Both the position numbers and the translations under genes were made by a program. From Bordetella genomosp. 11 (lineage in GTDB: Bacteria; Pseudomonadota; Gammaproteobacteria; Burkholderiales; Burkholderiaceae_B), in the NCBI RefSeq assembly GCF_002261215.1, contig NZ_NEVS01000004.1, positions 930,001 through 994,000 on the forward strand: 64,000 nt of DNA. Reading direction: 5' to 3'. This document shows, piece after piece, positions 1 through 12,800 of this stretch. The stretch's first letter is position 1, and every line of letters begins with the position of its first letter. The notes below the pieces were generated by a model that saw nothing but the letters and a program-made list of their open reading frames with translations, was not told where the DNA came from and did no database searches.

Positions 1-1
1 T

Positions 2-1780
2 GCCCGCTGCGCCGCGATCGTGCGCGCGGCGATGCCGTCATGCGTACTGGTCGCCTCGGAGACGTTGGCTGCACGCGCGCAAGCGTGGGCCCAGGGTGTG
101 CCGTTGTTCGCGTCGGCGCGTCTGGAGGTGGCGCCGGATGACGCGCGTCCCGGCACGCCGGGGCAGGGCGGCAGGGTGGCCCCCGCGGATCGCGGCGATG
201 CTTGCGCGCGGGGCGATAGCGATATGCCGACGCGGGACGATGTCGATTCCTCCGTCCTGGACGATGTCGCTTACGTCCTGTTCACGTCGGGCTCCACGGG
301 CGAACCCAAAGGCGTGCCTATCGCGCATCGGCAGTTATTGAACTACGTAGCCGCGGCGACCCGCGCGATGGACCTGGGGCAGTCGCGCCGCTGGGCCTTG
401 ACGGGCACGGTCGCGGCGGACCTGGGGAACACCGCCTTGTTCGGCGCTTTATCCCAGGGCAGCGCCCTGATCGTTGCCGCGCAGGACGATATGCGCGATG
501 GCGCCACCTTCGCCGCCTTTCTGGCGGCGCATCGTATCGACGGAATAAAGATGGTTCCCTCGCATCTGGAAGCCTTGCTCGACCACGAGCACGCCCGCGT
601 GCCTGCGCGTGTGGTGCTGGGCGGCGAAGCGTCGTCGGCCGCGCTGGTGCGCCGCATTTTCGCCCTGTCGCCGCGATGCGCGCTCTACAACCATTACGGT
701 CCCACCGAAGCGACGGTCGGCGTGATGATCCACCCGGTGGACGCATGGTGCGGAGATACGCCGATGGACGAGGCCCCTATCGCGGCCGATGGCGCGGCGG
801 GTCCCGGCTACGGGTCCACGCTGCCGCTGACCCGCGTCCTGGGCAATTGCCGGGTGTATGTGCTGGACGCCGATCTGTCGCCGACGCCGCTGGGCGCGGC
901 CGGCGAAGTCTATCTGGGCGGCGCGCAGCTGTGCGCCGGTTATCTGGGCGGGGAAGGGGCGCAAGCCTTCGTGGCCGATCCCCATCGGCCAGGCGAACGC
1001 CTGTACCGCACCGGCGACCTGGCCTGCGTGCTGCCGGACGGCGCGATTCGCCTGGCGGGACGCGTGGACCACCAGGTCAAGATACGCGGCCACCGCATCG
1101 AACCCGCCGAAATCGAGGCGCGCCTGCTGGCCTTGCCGGATATACGGCAGGCCGCGGTCATCGCGGTCCCGGCGGCCGGCGGCGTGGCGTTGACGGCGTT
1201 CGTGGTGGACACGGAAATGCCGGATGCGGTGGGCATCGCGGCCGACGGATCGGAGCCCGCCCGCGGCGGCGACGAGCGGATCGCGGCCTGGCGCCGCGCC
1301 CTGGCCGATATGCTGCCGGACGTCATGGTGCCGGCCCGGTTCCTGCGCTTGCCCGCCTTCCCGCGCCTGGCCAACGGCAAGATAGACCGGCAGGCCCTGG
1401 CGGCGCGCGCGCGCGGCCATGTCGAACAGGACGTCGGCCAGGCGCGGCCGCGCGACGCATTGGAGACTGTCGTGGCAAGCCGCATGGCCGAGTTGCTCGG
1501 GCAGCCCTCGTTGGGTATCGATGACGACTTCTTCGCGATGGGCGGGCATTCGCTGCTGGTCATCAGGCTGGTGACGCGGCTGCGCAAGGCGCTGAAGCTG
1601 GAGTTGCCGCCCGGCGCGGTGTTCGATCATCCGACCGCGGCGGCGCTGGCGGCCGAATTGCGCCGCCGTGCCGAGGATCCATCCGCCCTGGCGCGTATCG
1701 CCGAATCGCGCGTGGCCCTGGATCGCATGACGCCGCGGGAACGCGCCGCGCTGGCGGCCGGCATCGAGGAGCGCGCATGA
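2..1780 (+). CDS. NRPS, 3' part: adenylation (Asp) - carrier protein; 5' end outside window
   Basis: The reading frame is open to the left edge, so this is the C-terminal part of a larger synthetase. It begins inside an adenylation domain, between core motifs A2 and A3. Visible cores are [10 protein letters not shown] (from nt 272), NHYGPTEAT (A5), YRTGDL (A7) and NGKIDR (A10). A peptidyl carrier domain follows, with the phosphopantetheine Ser in GGHSL at 1550-1552. The selectivity residues I read are D-L-T-K-V-G-H-V-G, which is essentially the aspartate code known from other synthetases. The protein ends straight after the carrier, with no epimerase or thioesterase, so the aspartyl chain must pass to the next gene, whose first domain is an L-type condensation domain. 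The stop TGA overlaps an ATG in an ATGA, and the downstream start region is duplicated. Neighbouring dedicated genes suggest a siderophore. No Asp beta-hydroxylase domain is visible in this part. Confidence 0.93.
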   Translation, partial: ARCAAIVRAAMPSCVLVASETLAARAQAWAQGVPLFASARLEVAPDDARPGTPGQGGRVAPADRGDACARGDSDMPTRDDVDSSVLDDVAYVLFTSGSTGEPKGVPIAHRQLLNYVAAATRAMDLGQSRRWALTGTVAADLGNTALFGALSQGSALIVAAQDDMRDGATFAAFLAAHRIDGIKMVPSHLEALLDHEHARVPARVVLGGEASSAALVRRIFALSPRCALYNHYGPTEATVGVMIHPVDAWCGDTPMDEAPIAADGAAGPGYGSTLPLTRVLGNCRVYVLDADLSPTPLGAAGEVYLGGAQLCAGYLGGEGAQAFVADPHRPGERLYRTGDLACVLPDGAIRLAGRVDHQVKIRGHRIEPAEIEARLLALPDIRQAAVIAVPAAGGVALTAFVVDTEMPDAVGIAADGSEPARGGDERIAAWRRALADMLPDVMVPARFLRLPAFPRLANGKIDRQALAARARGHVEQDVGQARPRDALETVVASRMAELLGQPSLGIDDDFFAMGGHSLLVIRLVTRLRKALKLELPPGAVFDHPTAAALAAELRRRAEDPSALARIAESRVALDRMTPRERAALAAGIEERA

Positions 1781-1856
1781 CCGTGTCCGACCGAACCCTT
1801 GCAGCGAGGATCAAGCATGACCGTATCCGACCGAACCCTTGCAGCGGGGATCAGGC
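1777..1856 (+). repeat. 40-bp tandem duplication of a start-codon/RBS segment at an NRPS gene junction
   Basis: Two head-to-tail 40-bp units (1777-1816 and 1817-1856) differ at only three positions. Each starts with ATGACCG and ends with an AGGATC- or GGGATC-like Shine-Dalgarno segment. A third ATGACCG begins at 1857, the true start of the next synthetase. The result is three ATG codons at exactly 40-bp spacing, each in a different frame because 40 is not a multiple of three. The first ATG opens a 27-codon frame ending at 1860, overlapping the true start. The second opens a 16-codon frame ending at 1867. A single-copy ancestor would have had an ATGA overlap between the two synthetase genes. 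Confidence 0.9.
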
Positions 1857-4800
1857 ATGACCGATAGCCGACTGGATCTGTTGCGGGCCCTGCTGGCCGA
1901 TGACGAGGACGATGGCGAGCGCGCGGCTGGCGCGGCCTCCGTCGATGCCATGCCTCGCGCGGTGCTCGACACGGAGGGCTGGGCCGGGGTGTCGCCGGCA
2001 CAGCGCCAGTTGTGGTTCCTGCATCGCTATGCGCCGTCGTCGACCGCCTACAACCTGCCGCGCGCGTTTCTGTTGCGCGGACCGCTGGACGCCGATGCGC
2101 TGCGGCGGGGCTTCGACGCCCTGGTGCGGCGGCATGCCATCCTGCGTACCCGCTTCGGCGAGATCGACGGCGTGCCGATGCAGCGCGTCGATCCTCATGG
2201 CCGATGCGAGCTGGCCTGGCACGACTTGTCCGGGCTGGCGCCCGCCGATCGCGAGCTGGCGCGCGAGGCGCGGCTGGCGGCGCTGGCGGGCCATGTCTTC
2301 GATCTGGAGGCGGACTTCCCGCTGGTAGCGACCTTGATGCGTCTGGACGCGGATACGCATGTCCTGGCGTGGTGCCTGCACCATATCGCGTCGGATGCCT
2401 GGTCCAATCCGGTCTTCGCCCGGGATCTGGCGCAAGCCTATCGACAGGCCCTGGCGCGGGAGGGCGAGGTGGCCTTGCCCGCCCTGGCCCGGCAGTACGT
2501 GGATTTCGCGGCATGGCAGGAGGAGCGCGCCGCGCGGGGCGCATGGGCGCAAAGTATCGACTATTGGGACCGGCACCTGGGCACCGACGCGCCGGCCCTG
2601 GTCCTGCCCACCGATCGCACGCGTCCCGCCGACATCGGTTTCGCGGGGGCATCCCATTACTTCGAGGTGCCGCCGGACCTGGCGCGCGCGCTGCGGGCCC
2701 ATTGCGCCGCCCTGCGCTGCACACCCTTCGTCGTGTTGTTCGCCGCGTGGCAGGTGCTGCTGTCGCGCTATGCCGGGCAGGAGAGCTTCACCATCGGCGT
2801 ACCGTCTTCCGGGCGCTCGCTGCCGATGTCACAGGAGCTGGTGGGCTTCTTCGTGCAGACCCAGGTCTTCAAGGCGGATATCGATGCCGCGCAAACCCTG
2901 GAGCAGGTGTGCCGCCGCGTACGCGACCTTGCGCGTGGCGCGATGGATCACGCGGACCTGCCGTTGGAACTCTTGCTGGAACGGCGCCATCTCGCCCGCG
3001 AGCCCGGCCGCCATCCCTTGTTCCAGGTGATGTTCGGCGTGCAGGCCACCGACGGCGCGCCGGAACTCGCGCTGAAGGACCTGTCGTCGACGCGACTGCC
3101 TTTGCCCGAGCGCGCCGCGAAATTCGAGCTGTCGCTGGACTTCCTGTTGAACGAGGCAGGGTGGGCGGACCCGCGTGGCGGCGAGAGCGCCGTGCTTGGC
3201 CGCCTCGAATACAACACCGCGCTGTTCACGGACGCCACCGCGCGGCGCCTGGCCGCGCGCTTCCTGGCCGTGCTGGCCGAGGTGGTGCAACGCCCGCAGT
3301 CGCGGGTCGCCGACGTGGACATCGTCCTGCCCGATGAAGCGGAGCGGTTGCGGGACTGGAGCCGGGGAGGGCCGGCCCTGGCCCCCTTGCCGCCGGTCCA
3401 CGTCGCGTTCGCGGAACAGGCCCGGCGCACGCCGCGCGCGCCCGCGCTGGAAATGGGCGATGCGGTCCTGAGCTATGCGGAGCTGGACGGCCGCGCCAAC
3501 GCATTGGCGCATCGCCTGGCCGCATTGGGGGTGGGGCCGGATGTGCCCGTCGCCATCATGCTGGAACGTTCCGTCGAGATGGTGGTCGGCTTGCTGGGCA
3601 TCCTGAAGGCCGGTGCCGCCTATGTGCCCGTGGACCCGGAGTACCCGGCGCAGCGGCTGGCTTATATGCTGGAGGACTGCGGCAGCCGCCTGCTGCTGCT
3701 GAAAGGCGCCACGCCGGCCGCGCTGTCCATTCCGCCCGGCATGGCGGTGGTGGATCTGGCGCGGGACGCGGCGGCGACGCATGCGCGGCCGCCGGCGGTC
3801 CGCCTGCATGGCGAGAACCTGGCCTACGTCATCTACACATCCGGTTCGACGGGCCGCCCCAAGGGGGCCGCCAATCGCCACGGCGGCCTGGCCAACCGCA
3901 TCGCGTGGATGCAGCGCGAATACGGGCTGACGCCGGACGACGCGGTGCTGCAGAAGACGCCATTCGGTTTCGACGTGTCCGTGTGGGAATTCTTCTGGCC
4001 GCTGATGACGGGCGCGCGCCTGGTCATGGCTGCGCCGGGCGATCACCGCGATCCCGCCCGCCTGGCCGCATGCATCGTGCGCCACGGCGTGACCACGCTG
4101 CATTTCGTTCCTTCGATGCTGCGGGCATTCCTGGCCGATGGACAAGCCGCCCATTGCCGCGGCGTGCGCCGCATCCTGTGCAGCGGCGAAGCGTTGCCCG
4201 GCGATGCGCGCGACGCGGTTTCGCGCGAGATGCCCTGGGCCTGCCTGCACAATCTCTACGGGCCCACCGAGGCCGCCATCGACGTCACCCATTGGACCTG
4301 CGCCGCGTCGGATACCGGCAATGTCCCCATCGGGCGGCCCATCGCCGGCCTGCAGACATGGATATTGGACGGCGGCCTGAAGCCCGTGCCGCCCGGGGTT
4401 CTGGGCGAACTCTACCTGGGCGGCGCCGGATTGGCGCGCGGCTACGCGCGGCGGCCGGGGTTGACCGCGGATCGTTTCGTCGCCGATCCCTTCGGGGCGC
4501 CGGGCACGCGCCTGTATCGGACGGGCGATCTGGCCAGTTGGGACGCGGAAGGACGGATCGTCTACCAGGGCCGTACCGACCATCAAGTGAAGATACGCGG
4601 CCTGCGCGTGGAACTGGGCGAGGTGGAAGCCTGCCTGCTGGCGCAGCCCGGCGTGACGGCAGCGGTGGCGGTGGCGCATGCCGGACACGCGGCCACGCAA
4701 CTGGTGGCCTATGTGGCGGCGGGGGAACGCGCGCCGGATCCCGCCTCGCTGCGGGAAGCGCTGGCCGGCCAGCTGCCGGACTACATGGTGCCGGCCCTTA

Positions 4801-7800
4801 TCATGGTGCTGCCCGGCCTGCCCCTGAACGCCAACGGCAAGATAGACCGCAAGGCGCTGCCGCCGCCGGACTTCGTGGCCGGCGCATCCCATGAGCCGCC
4901 GCACGGGCCGTTGGAAACGCTGCTGGCCTCCGTCTGGGCCGGGGTGCTGGGTGTACAGCGCGTGGGACGGCTGGACAACTTCTTCGAGATAGGCGGGGAT
5001 TCCATCCTGAGCCTGAAGGTGGTGGCCGGCATGCGCAAGGCGGGCTGGGCCATCAGCCCGCGCGATGTCATGGAACGGCAGACCGTGGCCGCGTTGGCCG
5101 CGGCCGCCCGGCCTTTGGGTGCTGTATCGGGTGCTGTATCCGGCGCGGCGGCGGCGGGTCGCGCGGCGCTGGCGCCCATCCAGCGCTGGTTCTTCGATAC
5201 GCCCATGCCGGCGCGCGAACACTGGAACCAGTCCGTCCTGTTGCAGCCGGCGGGTGCGATCGACCTGCCGGCATTGCAGGCCGCCGTGCGCGCGGTGATG
5301 GCGCATCACGATGCCTTCCGGTTGCGCTATGCGCCGCAAGGGGATGGGTCGTGGGTACAGCGCTATGCGCCGCCTGCCACGCCGCCGGATGACTGGGTTG
5401 TTGTCGATCTGTCGCGGGCCGAGGATGTGCCACAGGCCATCGGCGCCGCCGCGGAGGAAGTCCAGCGGGGACTGGATCTGGGGGCCGGCCCGGTGACGCG
5501 GGCCGCCTGGCTGGATCTGGGCGCCGGCCGGCCCGGCCGCCTGCTCTGGGTGGCGCATCACCTGGTCGTGGACGCGGTGTCGTGGCAGATATTGCTGGAC
5601 GATCTGCAGACCGCCTACGAGCAGGCCAGGCTGGGGCAGGCGCCCTGCCTGGGCGCCGTGGGCGTCAGCTACGGCGCCTGGACCGCCGCGCTGGAAGGCT
5701 ACCGCGATCGCGCCGCCACGCAGGCGCAACGCGAGCTCTGGCGCGCGCTGTGCGGCCACGACGAACCGCCCTTGCCGGCACGCGATCCGGCCGGCGGCAA
5801 TACCGTGCGCATGGCGCGCACCGTGCACACCGTCCTTGAGGCGGAGACGACCGAAGCCCTGCTGGCGCGCGCCGCCCGGGACCATCGCGCGCAGGCCCAC
5901 GAAACCCTGCTGGCCGGGCTGGCGTTGGCGCTGCGCGAGTGGACCGGCCGCGACAGTGTCCTGGTGGAAATCGAAGGCCATGGCCGCGAGGACGTGGTGG
6001 CGGACCTCGATGTTTCGCGTACCGTCGGTTGGTTTACCGCCCTGTATCCCGTGCGGCTGGCCCCGGGCAGCGGGGGGCCAGTGCAGGCGCTGGCCGCCGT
6101 CAAGGCCCAGCTGCGCGCCATCCCCGACAAGGGATTGGGCTACGGCGCGCTGCGCCATGGCGGCGCGGGCCTGCAAGGGCTGGCGTCGCCGCGCCTCACG
6201 TTCAATTACCTGGGCCGGCTGGACGGCACGCTGCGCGGCTGGACCTGGGCGGCGGAATCCGCGGGCGCGGAGCGGCATCCCGACAGCCCCCGGCGCACCT
6301 GGCTGGACGTGGGCGCATCGGTGCGCGACGGTGCCCTGCATGTGGCCTGGACCTACAGCGGCGCCATCTTCGACGATGCGGCCATCGAGACGCTCGCGCA
6401 CCGCTACATGGCCCATCTGCGCGAGCTGGCGGAAGCCTGCGCGGCTTCCGCGGCCGTCGCGCCGATGGCGTCCGACTTTCCGCTGGCCGGCCTGGACCAG
6501 GCGCAGCTGGACCGCCTGGCGCCGGATCCGGCCGTGGTGGCGGATATCTATCCGGCGACGCCCTTGCAGCAGGGGCTCTTGCTGCACACGCTGATGAAGC
6601 CCGCTTCGGGGATATACCTGATGCAGGATCGCTACCGCTTCGACCGCCGCATCGATGCTCACGCGATGGAACGGGCGTGGCGGTTGCTGGGCCAACGCCA
6701 CGAGGCGCTGCGCGCCGGCTTTGCCTGGCGCAGCGGAGAAGCCCCCATGCAGCTTATCCACTACGACGTCGGCACGCCCGTCGACATCCTGGACTGGCGG
6801 CGGGACGACACCGCGGTGGCGCTGGAGCGCATGCAAGGCATGCTGCGCGGCGAACTGGCCGCCGGCTACGACATGAGCCGCGCGCCCTTGTGGCGGGTCA
6901 GGTTGTTTCGCCTGGCGGATGCGGACCGCATGGTGCTGAGCTATCACCATATCCTGATGGACGCCTGGTGCCGTTCCGTGCTGCTGGCGGATTTCTTCCA
7001 CGCCTACAAGGCCTTCCGCGACGGCGGCGAGCCGCGCCTGGGCAGCACGCGGCCGTACCGGGATTTCATCGCGTGGCTGGGACGCCAGGACAAAGGGGCG
7101 GCGCGAAGCTACTGGCGCGGCGCGCTGGCGGGATATTCGACGGTGACGCCGTTGCCGCTGCCTGCCATCAACGCGTCCGGCACGAGCACGTCCAGCGCGG
7201 ACGCCGATGCGGGCGGCGGCGAGGCCGCCGACGCGCTGCTGCGCCTGCCGGCATCCGATACGGCTGCCTTGCAGCACGCGGCGCAAGGGGCGCAACTGAC
7301 CGTCAATACCTATGTGCAGGGCGCCTGGGCCTTGCTGCTGGCGCGCTGCGCCGGCATGGACGAGGTGTTGTTCGGCGTGACCGTGGCGGGGCGGCCGACC
7401 GAGCTGGATGGCGTGCACGATACCGTAGGCCTGTTCATCAATACGCTTCCGCTGCGCCTGGCGGTGCCGGCGACGGCGCGGGCCGCGGCGTGGCTGCGCG
7501 ACATACAGGCGGTCAACGCCGTCATGCGCGAACACGAGCATCTGTCGCTCGCGGAGATCCAGGCCCTGGCCGGCGATCTGCCGCGCGGCATGAACCTGTT
7601 CGACACCCTGTTCGTTTTCGAGAACGCGCCGCTGGATAGCGCGATGCTGGCCGACGCCGAGGAACTGGGCCTGTCCGCCGATGGCGCGCGCACGCATACC
7701 AACTACCCCTTGACCCTGGTGGCGAAGCCCGGCCCGGAACTGGGCCTGCAGATCACCTATGACGCCACCCTGTTCAGGCGATCCGAGATCGATGGCCTGC

Positions 7801-9809
7801 TGCATAGCCTGCGGCACATCGTGATGGAATTGGCCGGGCGGCCCGACGCGGTGCTGGCCGACGTGAACCTGCTGCCCGAAGCCGGACGCGAGCGCCTGCG
7901 CGCGTTGGGATGCGGCGCGGCGCCCGCGTATCCGCTGGACGCCGGCTATGCCAGCCTTTTCGAGAGGACGGCCGCGCATCATGCGGAGCGCACGGCCGTG
8001 CGTGCCCGCGAAGGCTGCCTGACGTATGGCGAGTTGAACCGGCGCGCCGAGCGCCACGCGCATGTGCTGGCCGCGCATGGCGTGGGGCGCGACGATGTGG
8101 TGGCTATTTTGGCCGAGCGGGGATTGGAGATGCTGGCCAGCGTGCTGGGCGCGTTCAAGCTGAATGCGGCCTATCTGGCGCTCGATCCGTCCTTGCCGCC
8201 GCGGCGCATCGCGCAGGTCCTGCAACTGGCGGGCGTGCGGACGCTGGTGGTATCGGCGCCGGTGGCCGCCGCCCTGGGCGACGGCCTGGCCGCGCTGCCC
8301 GCGTCGATACGGGTGGTGCCCGGCCCGGCCTTCGACGGCGACGAACCCAGGACCTATCCGCGCGGCGCGGCCCGGCCGGACCAGGCTGCCTACGTCATCT
8401 TTACCTCCGGATCGACCGGCGAGCCCAAGGGTGTCGTGGTGACCGCGCGCGGCATGCTCAACAATCAACTGAGCAAGATTCCCTACCTGGGACTGGGGCC
8501 GGACGATGCGATCGCGCAGACCGCGTCGCAGAGTTTCGATATTTCCGTATGGCAATTGCTGGCGGGGCTGCTGTGCGGGGCGTGCGTGCACATCGTTCCC
8601 GACGAGGTCGCCCGCGATCCCGGCGCCCTGTTGGAACAAGTGCGGCAGGATGGCATCACCGTACTGGAATGCGTGCCGACCCTGATTCAGGGCATGCTGC
8701 TGCGCGACCCGGTGCCGCTGCCGCGCCTGCGCTGGCTGATGCCGACCGGGGAAGCCACGTCCATGGCCCTGGCACGGGCCTGGCAGGCGCGCTATCCGGA
8801 CATCGGGGTGGTGAATGCCTACGGTCCCGCCGAATGCGCCGACGATGTCGCCTTGTACCGCTTGCCCGCGATGGCGGCGGACGACGCATCGGGATCGATA
8901 CTGGCCATCGGCCAGGCCACCGACCATAACCGCCTGTACGTGGTCGATGCGAACCTGGCGCCCCTGCCTGCCGGCGTGGTGGGCGAACTATGCGTCGCCG
9001 GTGTCGGCGTCGGGCGCGGCTATCTGCATCGGCCCACGATCACCGCGGAAAGATTCGTGGCCGATCCCATGCCCGGCTCGCCGGGGGCGCGCATGTACCG
9101 CACGGGCGATCTGGCGCGTTTCCGGGAGGACGGCATCCTGGAGTACCTGGGGCGCGTGGACCACCAGGTCAAGGTGCATGGCTTCCGTATCGAACTGGGC
9201 GAGATCGATGCCCAGTTGGCGCGCATCGCGTCGGTGCGGCAGGCTGTCGCCGTGGTAAGGGAGGACGGGCAGGGCGGACATCGCCTGGTCGCCTACGTTG
9301 TCGCGCGGGAGCCGGCGCAGGTCGATAGCGACGAGGGGCGCGTGCGTTGGCTGGCGGATGTCCGGGCGGCCCTGGCGCAGGCATTGCCGGCGTACATGGT
9401 GCCCGCGGTATGGGTGGCGTTGGCGGCCTTGCCGCTGAGCCGCAACGGCAAGGTGGACCGCAAGGCCCTGCCGGCGCCGGAACCCCAGGACGCGAGCCAG
9501 GCGTATGTCGCGCCGGCCGACGACAACGAGCAGCGGCTGGCGCGGATCTGGTCGCAGGTGCTGGGGGTACCGCGGGTGGGCCGGCATGACAGCTTCTTCG
9601 AACTGGGCGGGCATTCGCTGATGGTGATGCAGGTGGTCGCGCGCATCCAGCGCGAATGGCAGGTGGACGTGCCGCTGACCGCCCTGTTCGAGGCACAGAC
9701 CCTGGCCGCGTTCGCCGGCCGGGTGGCGGAGGCGGCGACGGCGGCGGCCGGCCGCGACCAGGCGCTGCGGCGCATGGACGATTTCCTGGATACGCTGGAG
9801 GCGATGTAA
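1857..9809 (+). CDS. NRPS, two modules: C-A(Ser)-T-E-C-A(Dab)-T
   Basis: This 2650-residue synthetase adds two residues to the chain. Domain order, with approximate residues: condensation 25-490 (HHIASDAW near 175, L-donor type); adenylation 515-1000 with code D-V-W-H-L-S-L-I-D (serine); carrier with Ser1049 in GGDS; epimerase 1100-1535 ([22 protein letters not shown]); condensation 1560-2015 (HHILMDAW, D-donor type); adenylation 2030-2540 with code D-I-W-E-M-T-A-D-D, very close to the diaminobutyrate code of pyoverdine-type synthetases; carrier with Ser2587 in GGHS. Expected step: D-Ser then Dab. The epimerase His motif has Ala where Gly is usual. I chose ATG 1857 because GGGGA lies 6 nt upstream. 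An upstream in-frame TTG at 1839 lies inside the duplicated segment and is less likely. The stop overlaps the next start (TAATG). The Dab call fits the Dab aminotransferase gene at 39327-40868. Confidence 0.93.
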   Translation: MTDSRLDLLRALLADDEDDGERAAGAASVDAMPRAVLDTEGWAGVSPAQRQLWFLHRYAPSSTAYNLPRAFLLRGPLDADALRRGFDALVRRHAILRTRFGEIDGVPMQRVDPHGRCELAWHDLSGLAPADRELAREARLAALAGHVFDLEADFPLVATLMRLDADTHVLAWCLHHIASDAWSNPVFARDLAQAYRQALAREGEVALPALARQYVDFAAWQEERAARGAWAQSIDYWDRHLGTDAPALVLPTDRTRPADIGFAGASHYFEVPPDLARALRAHCAALRCTPFVVLFAAWQVLLSRYAGQESFTIGVPSSGRSLPMSQELVGFFVQTQVFKADIDAAQTLEQVCRRVRDLARGAMDHADLPLELLLERRHLAREPGRHPLFQVMFGVQATDGAPELALKDLSSTRLPLPERAAKFELSLDFLLNEAGWADPRGGESAVLGRLEYNTALFTDATARRLAARFLAVLAEVVQRPQSRVADVDIVLPDEAERLRDWSRGGPALAPLPPVHVAFAEQARRTPRAPALEMGDAVLSYAELDGRANALAHRLAALGVGPDVPVAIMLERSVEMVVGLLGILKAGAAYVPVDPEYPAQRLAYMLEDCGSRLLLLKGATPAALSIPPGMAVVDLARDAAATHARPPAVRLHGENLAYVIYTSGSTGRPKGAANRHGGLANRIAWMQREYGLTPDDAVLQKTPFGFDVSVWEFFWPLMTGARLVMAAPGDHRDPARLAACIVRHGVTTLHFVPSMLRAFLADGQAAHCRGVRRILCSGEALPGDARDAVSREMPWACLHNLYGPTEAAIDVTHWTCAASDTGNVPIGRPIAGLQTWILDGGLKPVPPGVLGELYLGGAGLARGYARRPGLTADRFVADPFGAPGTRLYRTGDLASWDAEGRIVYQGRTDHQVKIRGLRVELGEVEACLLAQPGVTAAVAVAHAGHAATQLVAYVAAGERAPDPASLREALAGQLPDYMVPALIMVLPGLPLNANGKIDRKALPPPDFVAGASHEPPHGPLETLLASVWAGVLGVQRVGRLDNFFEIGGDSILSLKVVAGMRKAGWAISPRDVMERQTVAALAAAARPLGAVSGAVSGAAAAGRAALAPIQRWFFDTPMPAREHWNQSVLLQPAGAIDLPALQAAVRAVMAHHDAFRLRYAPQGDGSWVQRYAPPATPPDDWVVVDLSRAEDVPQAIGAAAEEVQRGLDLGAGPVTRAAWLDLGAGRPGRLLWVAHHLVVDAVSWQILLDDLQTAYEQARLGQAPCLGAVGVSYGAWTAALEGYRDRAATQAQRELWRALCGHDEPPLPARDPAGGNTVRMARTVHTVLEAETTEALLARAARDHRAQAHETLLAGLALALREWTGRDSVLVEIEGHGREDVVADLDVSRTVGWFTALYPVRLAPGSGGPVQALAAVKAQLRAIPDKGLGYGALRHGGAGLQGLASPRLTFNYLGRLDGTLRGWTWAAESAGAERHPDSPRRTWLDVGASVRDGALHVAWTYSGAIFDDAAIETLAHRYMAHLRELAEACAASAAVAPMASDFPLAGLDQAQLDRLAPDPAVVADIYPATPLQQGLLLHTLMKPASGIYLMQDRYRFDRRIDAHAMERAWRLLGQRHEALRAGFAWRSGEAPMQLIHYDVGTPVDILDWRRDDTAVALERMQGMLRGELAAGYDMSRAPLWRVRLFRLADADRMVLSYHHILMDAWCRSVLLADFFHAYKAFRDGGEPRLGSTRPYRDFIAWLGRQDKGAARSYWRGALAGYSTVTPLPLPAINASGTSTSSADADAGGGEAADALLRLPASDTAALQHAAQGAQLTVNTYVQGAWALLLARCAGMDEVLFGVTVAGRPTELDGVHDTVGLFINTLPLRLAVPATARAAAWLRDIQAVNAVMREHEHLSLAEIQALAGDLPRGMNLFDTLFVFENAPLDSAMLADAEELGLSADGARTHTNYPLTLVAKPGPELGLQITYDATLFRRSEIDGLLHSLRHIVMELAGRPDAVLADVNLLPEAGRERLRALGCGAAPAYPLDAGYASLFERTAAHHAERTAVRAREGCLTYGELNRRAERHAHVLAAHGVGRDDVVAILAERGLEMLASVLGAFKLNAAYLALDPSLPPRRIAQVLQLAGVRTLVVSAPVAAALGDGLAALPASIRVVPGPAFDGDEPRTYPRGAARPDQAAYVIFTSGSTGEPKGVVVTARGMLNNQLSKIPYLGLGPDDAIAQTASQSFDISVWQLLAGLLCGACVHIVPDEVARDPGALLEQVRQDGITVLECVPTLIQGMLLRDPVPLPRLRWLMPTGEATSMALARAWQARYPDIGVVNAYGPAECADDVALYRLPAMAADDASGSILAIGQATDHNRLYVVDANLAPLPAGVVGELCVAGVGVGRGYLHRPTITAERFVADPMPGSPGARMYRTGDLARFREDGILEYLGRVDHQVKVHGFRIELGEIDAQLARIASVRQAVAVVREDGQGGHRLVAYVVAREPAQVDSDEGRVRWLADVRAALAQALPAYMVPAVWVALAALPLSRNGKVDRKALPAPEPQDASQAYVAPADDNEQRLARIWSQVLGVPRVGRHDSFFELGGHSLMVMQVVARIQREWQVDVPLTALFEAQTLAAFAGRVAEAATAAAGRDQALRRMDDFLDTLEAM

Positions 9810-12800
9810 TGGACCAGACCCTGACGCGCCGCGTCGCCGCCAAATTCATGGCGCTGGCGCCGGCACAGCGCCGCGCGGCGTACCGGCAGATGGTCGAGAC
9901 CGGCATGGAGGCCGCCCAGCTGCCCATCCTGCCACGCGCCACGACACCGGTCTTGTCCCACGCGCAGCGCCGGCTATGGTTTCTTTGGCGGCTGGATCCC
10001 ATGGATGCCACCTACCACCTGCCGGGCGCGCTGCGCCTGAAAGGCGCGCTGGATGTGCAGGCCGTGCGTGCCGCGCTTATAGCGGTCCGCGCGCGGCATG
10101 CCGCGCTGCGTACGCGTTTCGTCGCCGACGATGCGGGGCTGGCCATGCCGGTGGTCGACGCCGATGCTTCCATGCGTGTCGACTTCCACGATGCGCGTGT
10201 CCATTCCGGGGACGAACGCGAAGGGCGGGCCGGCGAGGTGGCGCGCGCATGGCTGGAGCAGCCCTTCGATTTGACGGCCGGTCCGCTCTTGCGCGCCGGC
10301 CTGGTCCGGTTGGCCGACGACGAGCATCTGCTGGTGATCGTCATGCACCATATCGTGGCGGACGGGTGGTCCGTGCGCCTGGTGATGGCGGATTTCGCGG
10401 CGGCCTACGAGGCGGTGCGGGCGGGCGGCACCGCGCAGCTGCCGCCAGCGCCCTCCATCGCGTATACGGACTACGCGGGCTGGCAGAGCGACCTGCTCGA
10501 CGCGGGCGAGCATGACAGGCAACTGACCTATTGGCGCAATGCGCTGGGCGACGAGCATCCCGTCCTGCAGATCGCCTGCGACCATGCGCCGCGGCCAGGC
10601 GCCCGAGTGGCGGCACAGGTGGCGCTGGATCTGGAGGCGGCCACGGCGGCGCGCCTGCGGACGCTGGCGCGCGGGCGCGGCGACACGATGTTCATGCTGC
10701 TGCTGGCGGCCTTCCAGTCCTTGCTGTATCGGTATACGGGCCAGGACGATATCCGCCTGGGCGTGCCGGCGGCGGGCAGGCACCGCGCCGAAACCCAGGA
10801 CGTGGTGGGCCTGTTCGTCAATACCCAGGTATTGCGCGCGCGCTTCCAGGATGATTCCACGTTCGAGGACGCGGTGGGACAGGCGCGCGCGGCCGTGCTG
10901 GGCGCGCAGGCGTATCCGGACCTTCCCTTCGATAGCCTGGTCGATGCCCTGCGTCCGGAGCGCAGCCTGGACCGGAATCCGCTGTTCCAGATCCTGTTCA
11001 ATCATCAGCAGTCCGACGGCGCCGCCGGCAGGATGCCGCCCGGACTGGCGTGCGCCCCGTATCCGCTGGGCGTGGCGGCGCTGCCTGTCGATCTGCAGTG
11101 CGATACGGTGGAACATGCCGACGGACGCATCGTGCTGACGTTGCGCTACGCGAGGGACCGATACGAACCGGCGACCATGCGGCGGCTGTTGCAGGCGTAT
11201 GGGGCGGTGCTGGACGCGATGTCGACGACGCCGGGCATGCGCGTGGCGGACGTGCCCTTGTTATCGGCGGAGGACAGGGCAGTGCTGCGGTCCTGGACCG
11301 ACGGTTCGCCGCTGGGCGAGGCCATGGCGCAATGGCGGGACAGGCCTGTGCATGCGGTGATATCGGCACAGGCGGCGCGCACGCCCGATGCGGTGGCGGT
11401 GATCATGGAGACCGATCCGGCCCTGGCGGCCGATGGGGTATCCGACCCGTTGCCGGGATCGGTACTGACGCTGACGTATGCGCAGCTGGAGCGCCAGTCG
11501 AACCGTCTGGCGCAGCGGCTGTTGGCGCTGGGCGTCGGTCCGGAACGTCGGGTGGCGATCGCGGCGCATCGGCATCCGTCGCTGGTGGTGGGGTTGCTGG
11601 CGGTGCTCAAGACGGGGGCGGCGTATGTGCCGCTGGATCCGGAGTATCCGGACGATCGCCTGTCGTACATGATCGAGGACAGTGCACCGGCGCTGGTGCT
11701 GACCCAGTCGTGGCTGTCGGCGCGTGTGCGCGAGTGGATCGGGGGTGGGGCACGGCAGCAGGGTGCCGTGCCGCTTCTGGAGATCGACACGCTGGATGCG
11801 CCGGCTGGCGCGGCTGACGCAACGACTGGCCAGACCTTCGAGTCGAATGTCGCGGTGCGGGCCTTGGACCTTCCCATTCACGCCTCGGATTCGGTTCACA
11901 GCTCGGCGCTTCCGGATCACGCGTTGAACGCCGTTCATGAACCGAGCGTTTCTGTTCATACACCGGACATGCCGGTCCACCCGGAGCAGGCATGCTACGT
12001 GATCTATACATCGGGTTCGACGGGCAAGCCGAAGGGCGCGACCAACCGCCACGCCGGATTGAGCAATCGCCTGGCGTGGATGCAACAGGCCTATGGTCTG
12101 GGACCGCAGGACACGGTGCTGCAGAAAACGCCTTTCAGCTTCGATGTCTCGGTCTGGGAGTTCTTCTGGCCGCTGATGGCGGGCGCGCGCCTGGCGCTGG
12201 CCGCGGTAGGCGAGCATCGCGACGCGGAACGATTGCTGGGGCGCATCGTGGCGCAGCAGGTCAGCACGCTGCACTTCGTGCCCTCGATGCTGCACGCCTT
12301 CGTGGCGCACTGCGAATCGCAGGAGGATAGCGCGGTGCTGTCAGCCGCCAGGAAAGTGCTGCGGCGGGTCTTCTGCAGCGGTGAAGCCTTGCCGGCAGAG
12401 TTGTGCGCGCGGACCTATGCGTTGTTCCCGGGGATCGAACTGCACAATCTGTACGGCCCGACGGAAGCGGCGATCGACGTGACGCATTGGGACTGCGCGC
12501 GGCCGGCCGCAACAGGCGTGCCGATCGGGCGCCCGATCGCGGGACTGCGCACCTATGTGCTGGATGCCCAATTGAACGAAGTGCCGCCCGGTGTGGGCTG
12601 CGAACTCTACCTGGGCGGCATCGGCCTGGGCCGTGGCTACCTGAACCGGCCGGGCTTGAGCGCGGAGCGCTTCGTGGCCGACCCGTTCGGCACGGGCGAA
12701 CGCCTGTACCGCACCGGCGATCTGGCGCGTTGGAACCGGGAAGGCCAGCTGGAGTACCTGGGCCGGCTGGATCACCAGGTCAAGCTGCGCGGCCAACGCA

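Noticed and set aside
1777..1860. A 27-residue leader-peptide gene between two synthetases
   Set aside because: It arises from the 40-bp tandem duplication and overlaps both genes. There is no sign of a leader-type peptide, so it is noted as a consequence of the repeat only.
2829..8927. A 2032-codon open frame on the minus strand opposite the first complete synthetase
   Set aside because: It is the mirror of a strongly coding + strand gene in very GC-rich DNA. It has no recognisable domains, is Arg/Gln/His-rich, and the + strand shows complete NRPS motifs.
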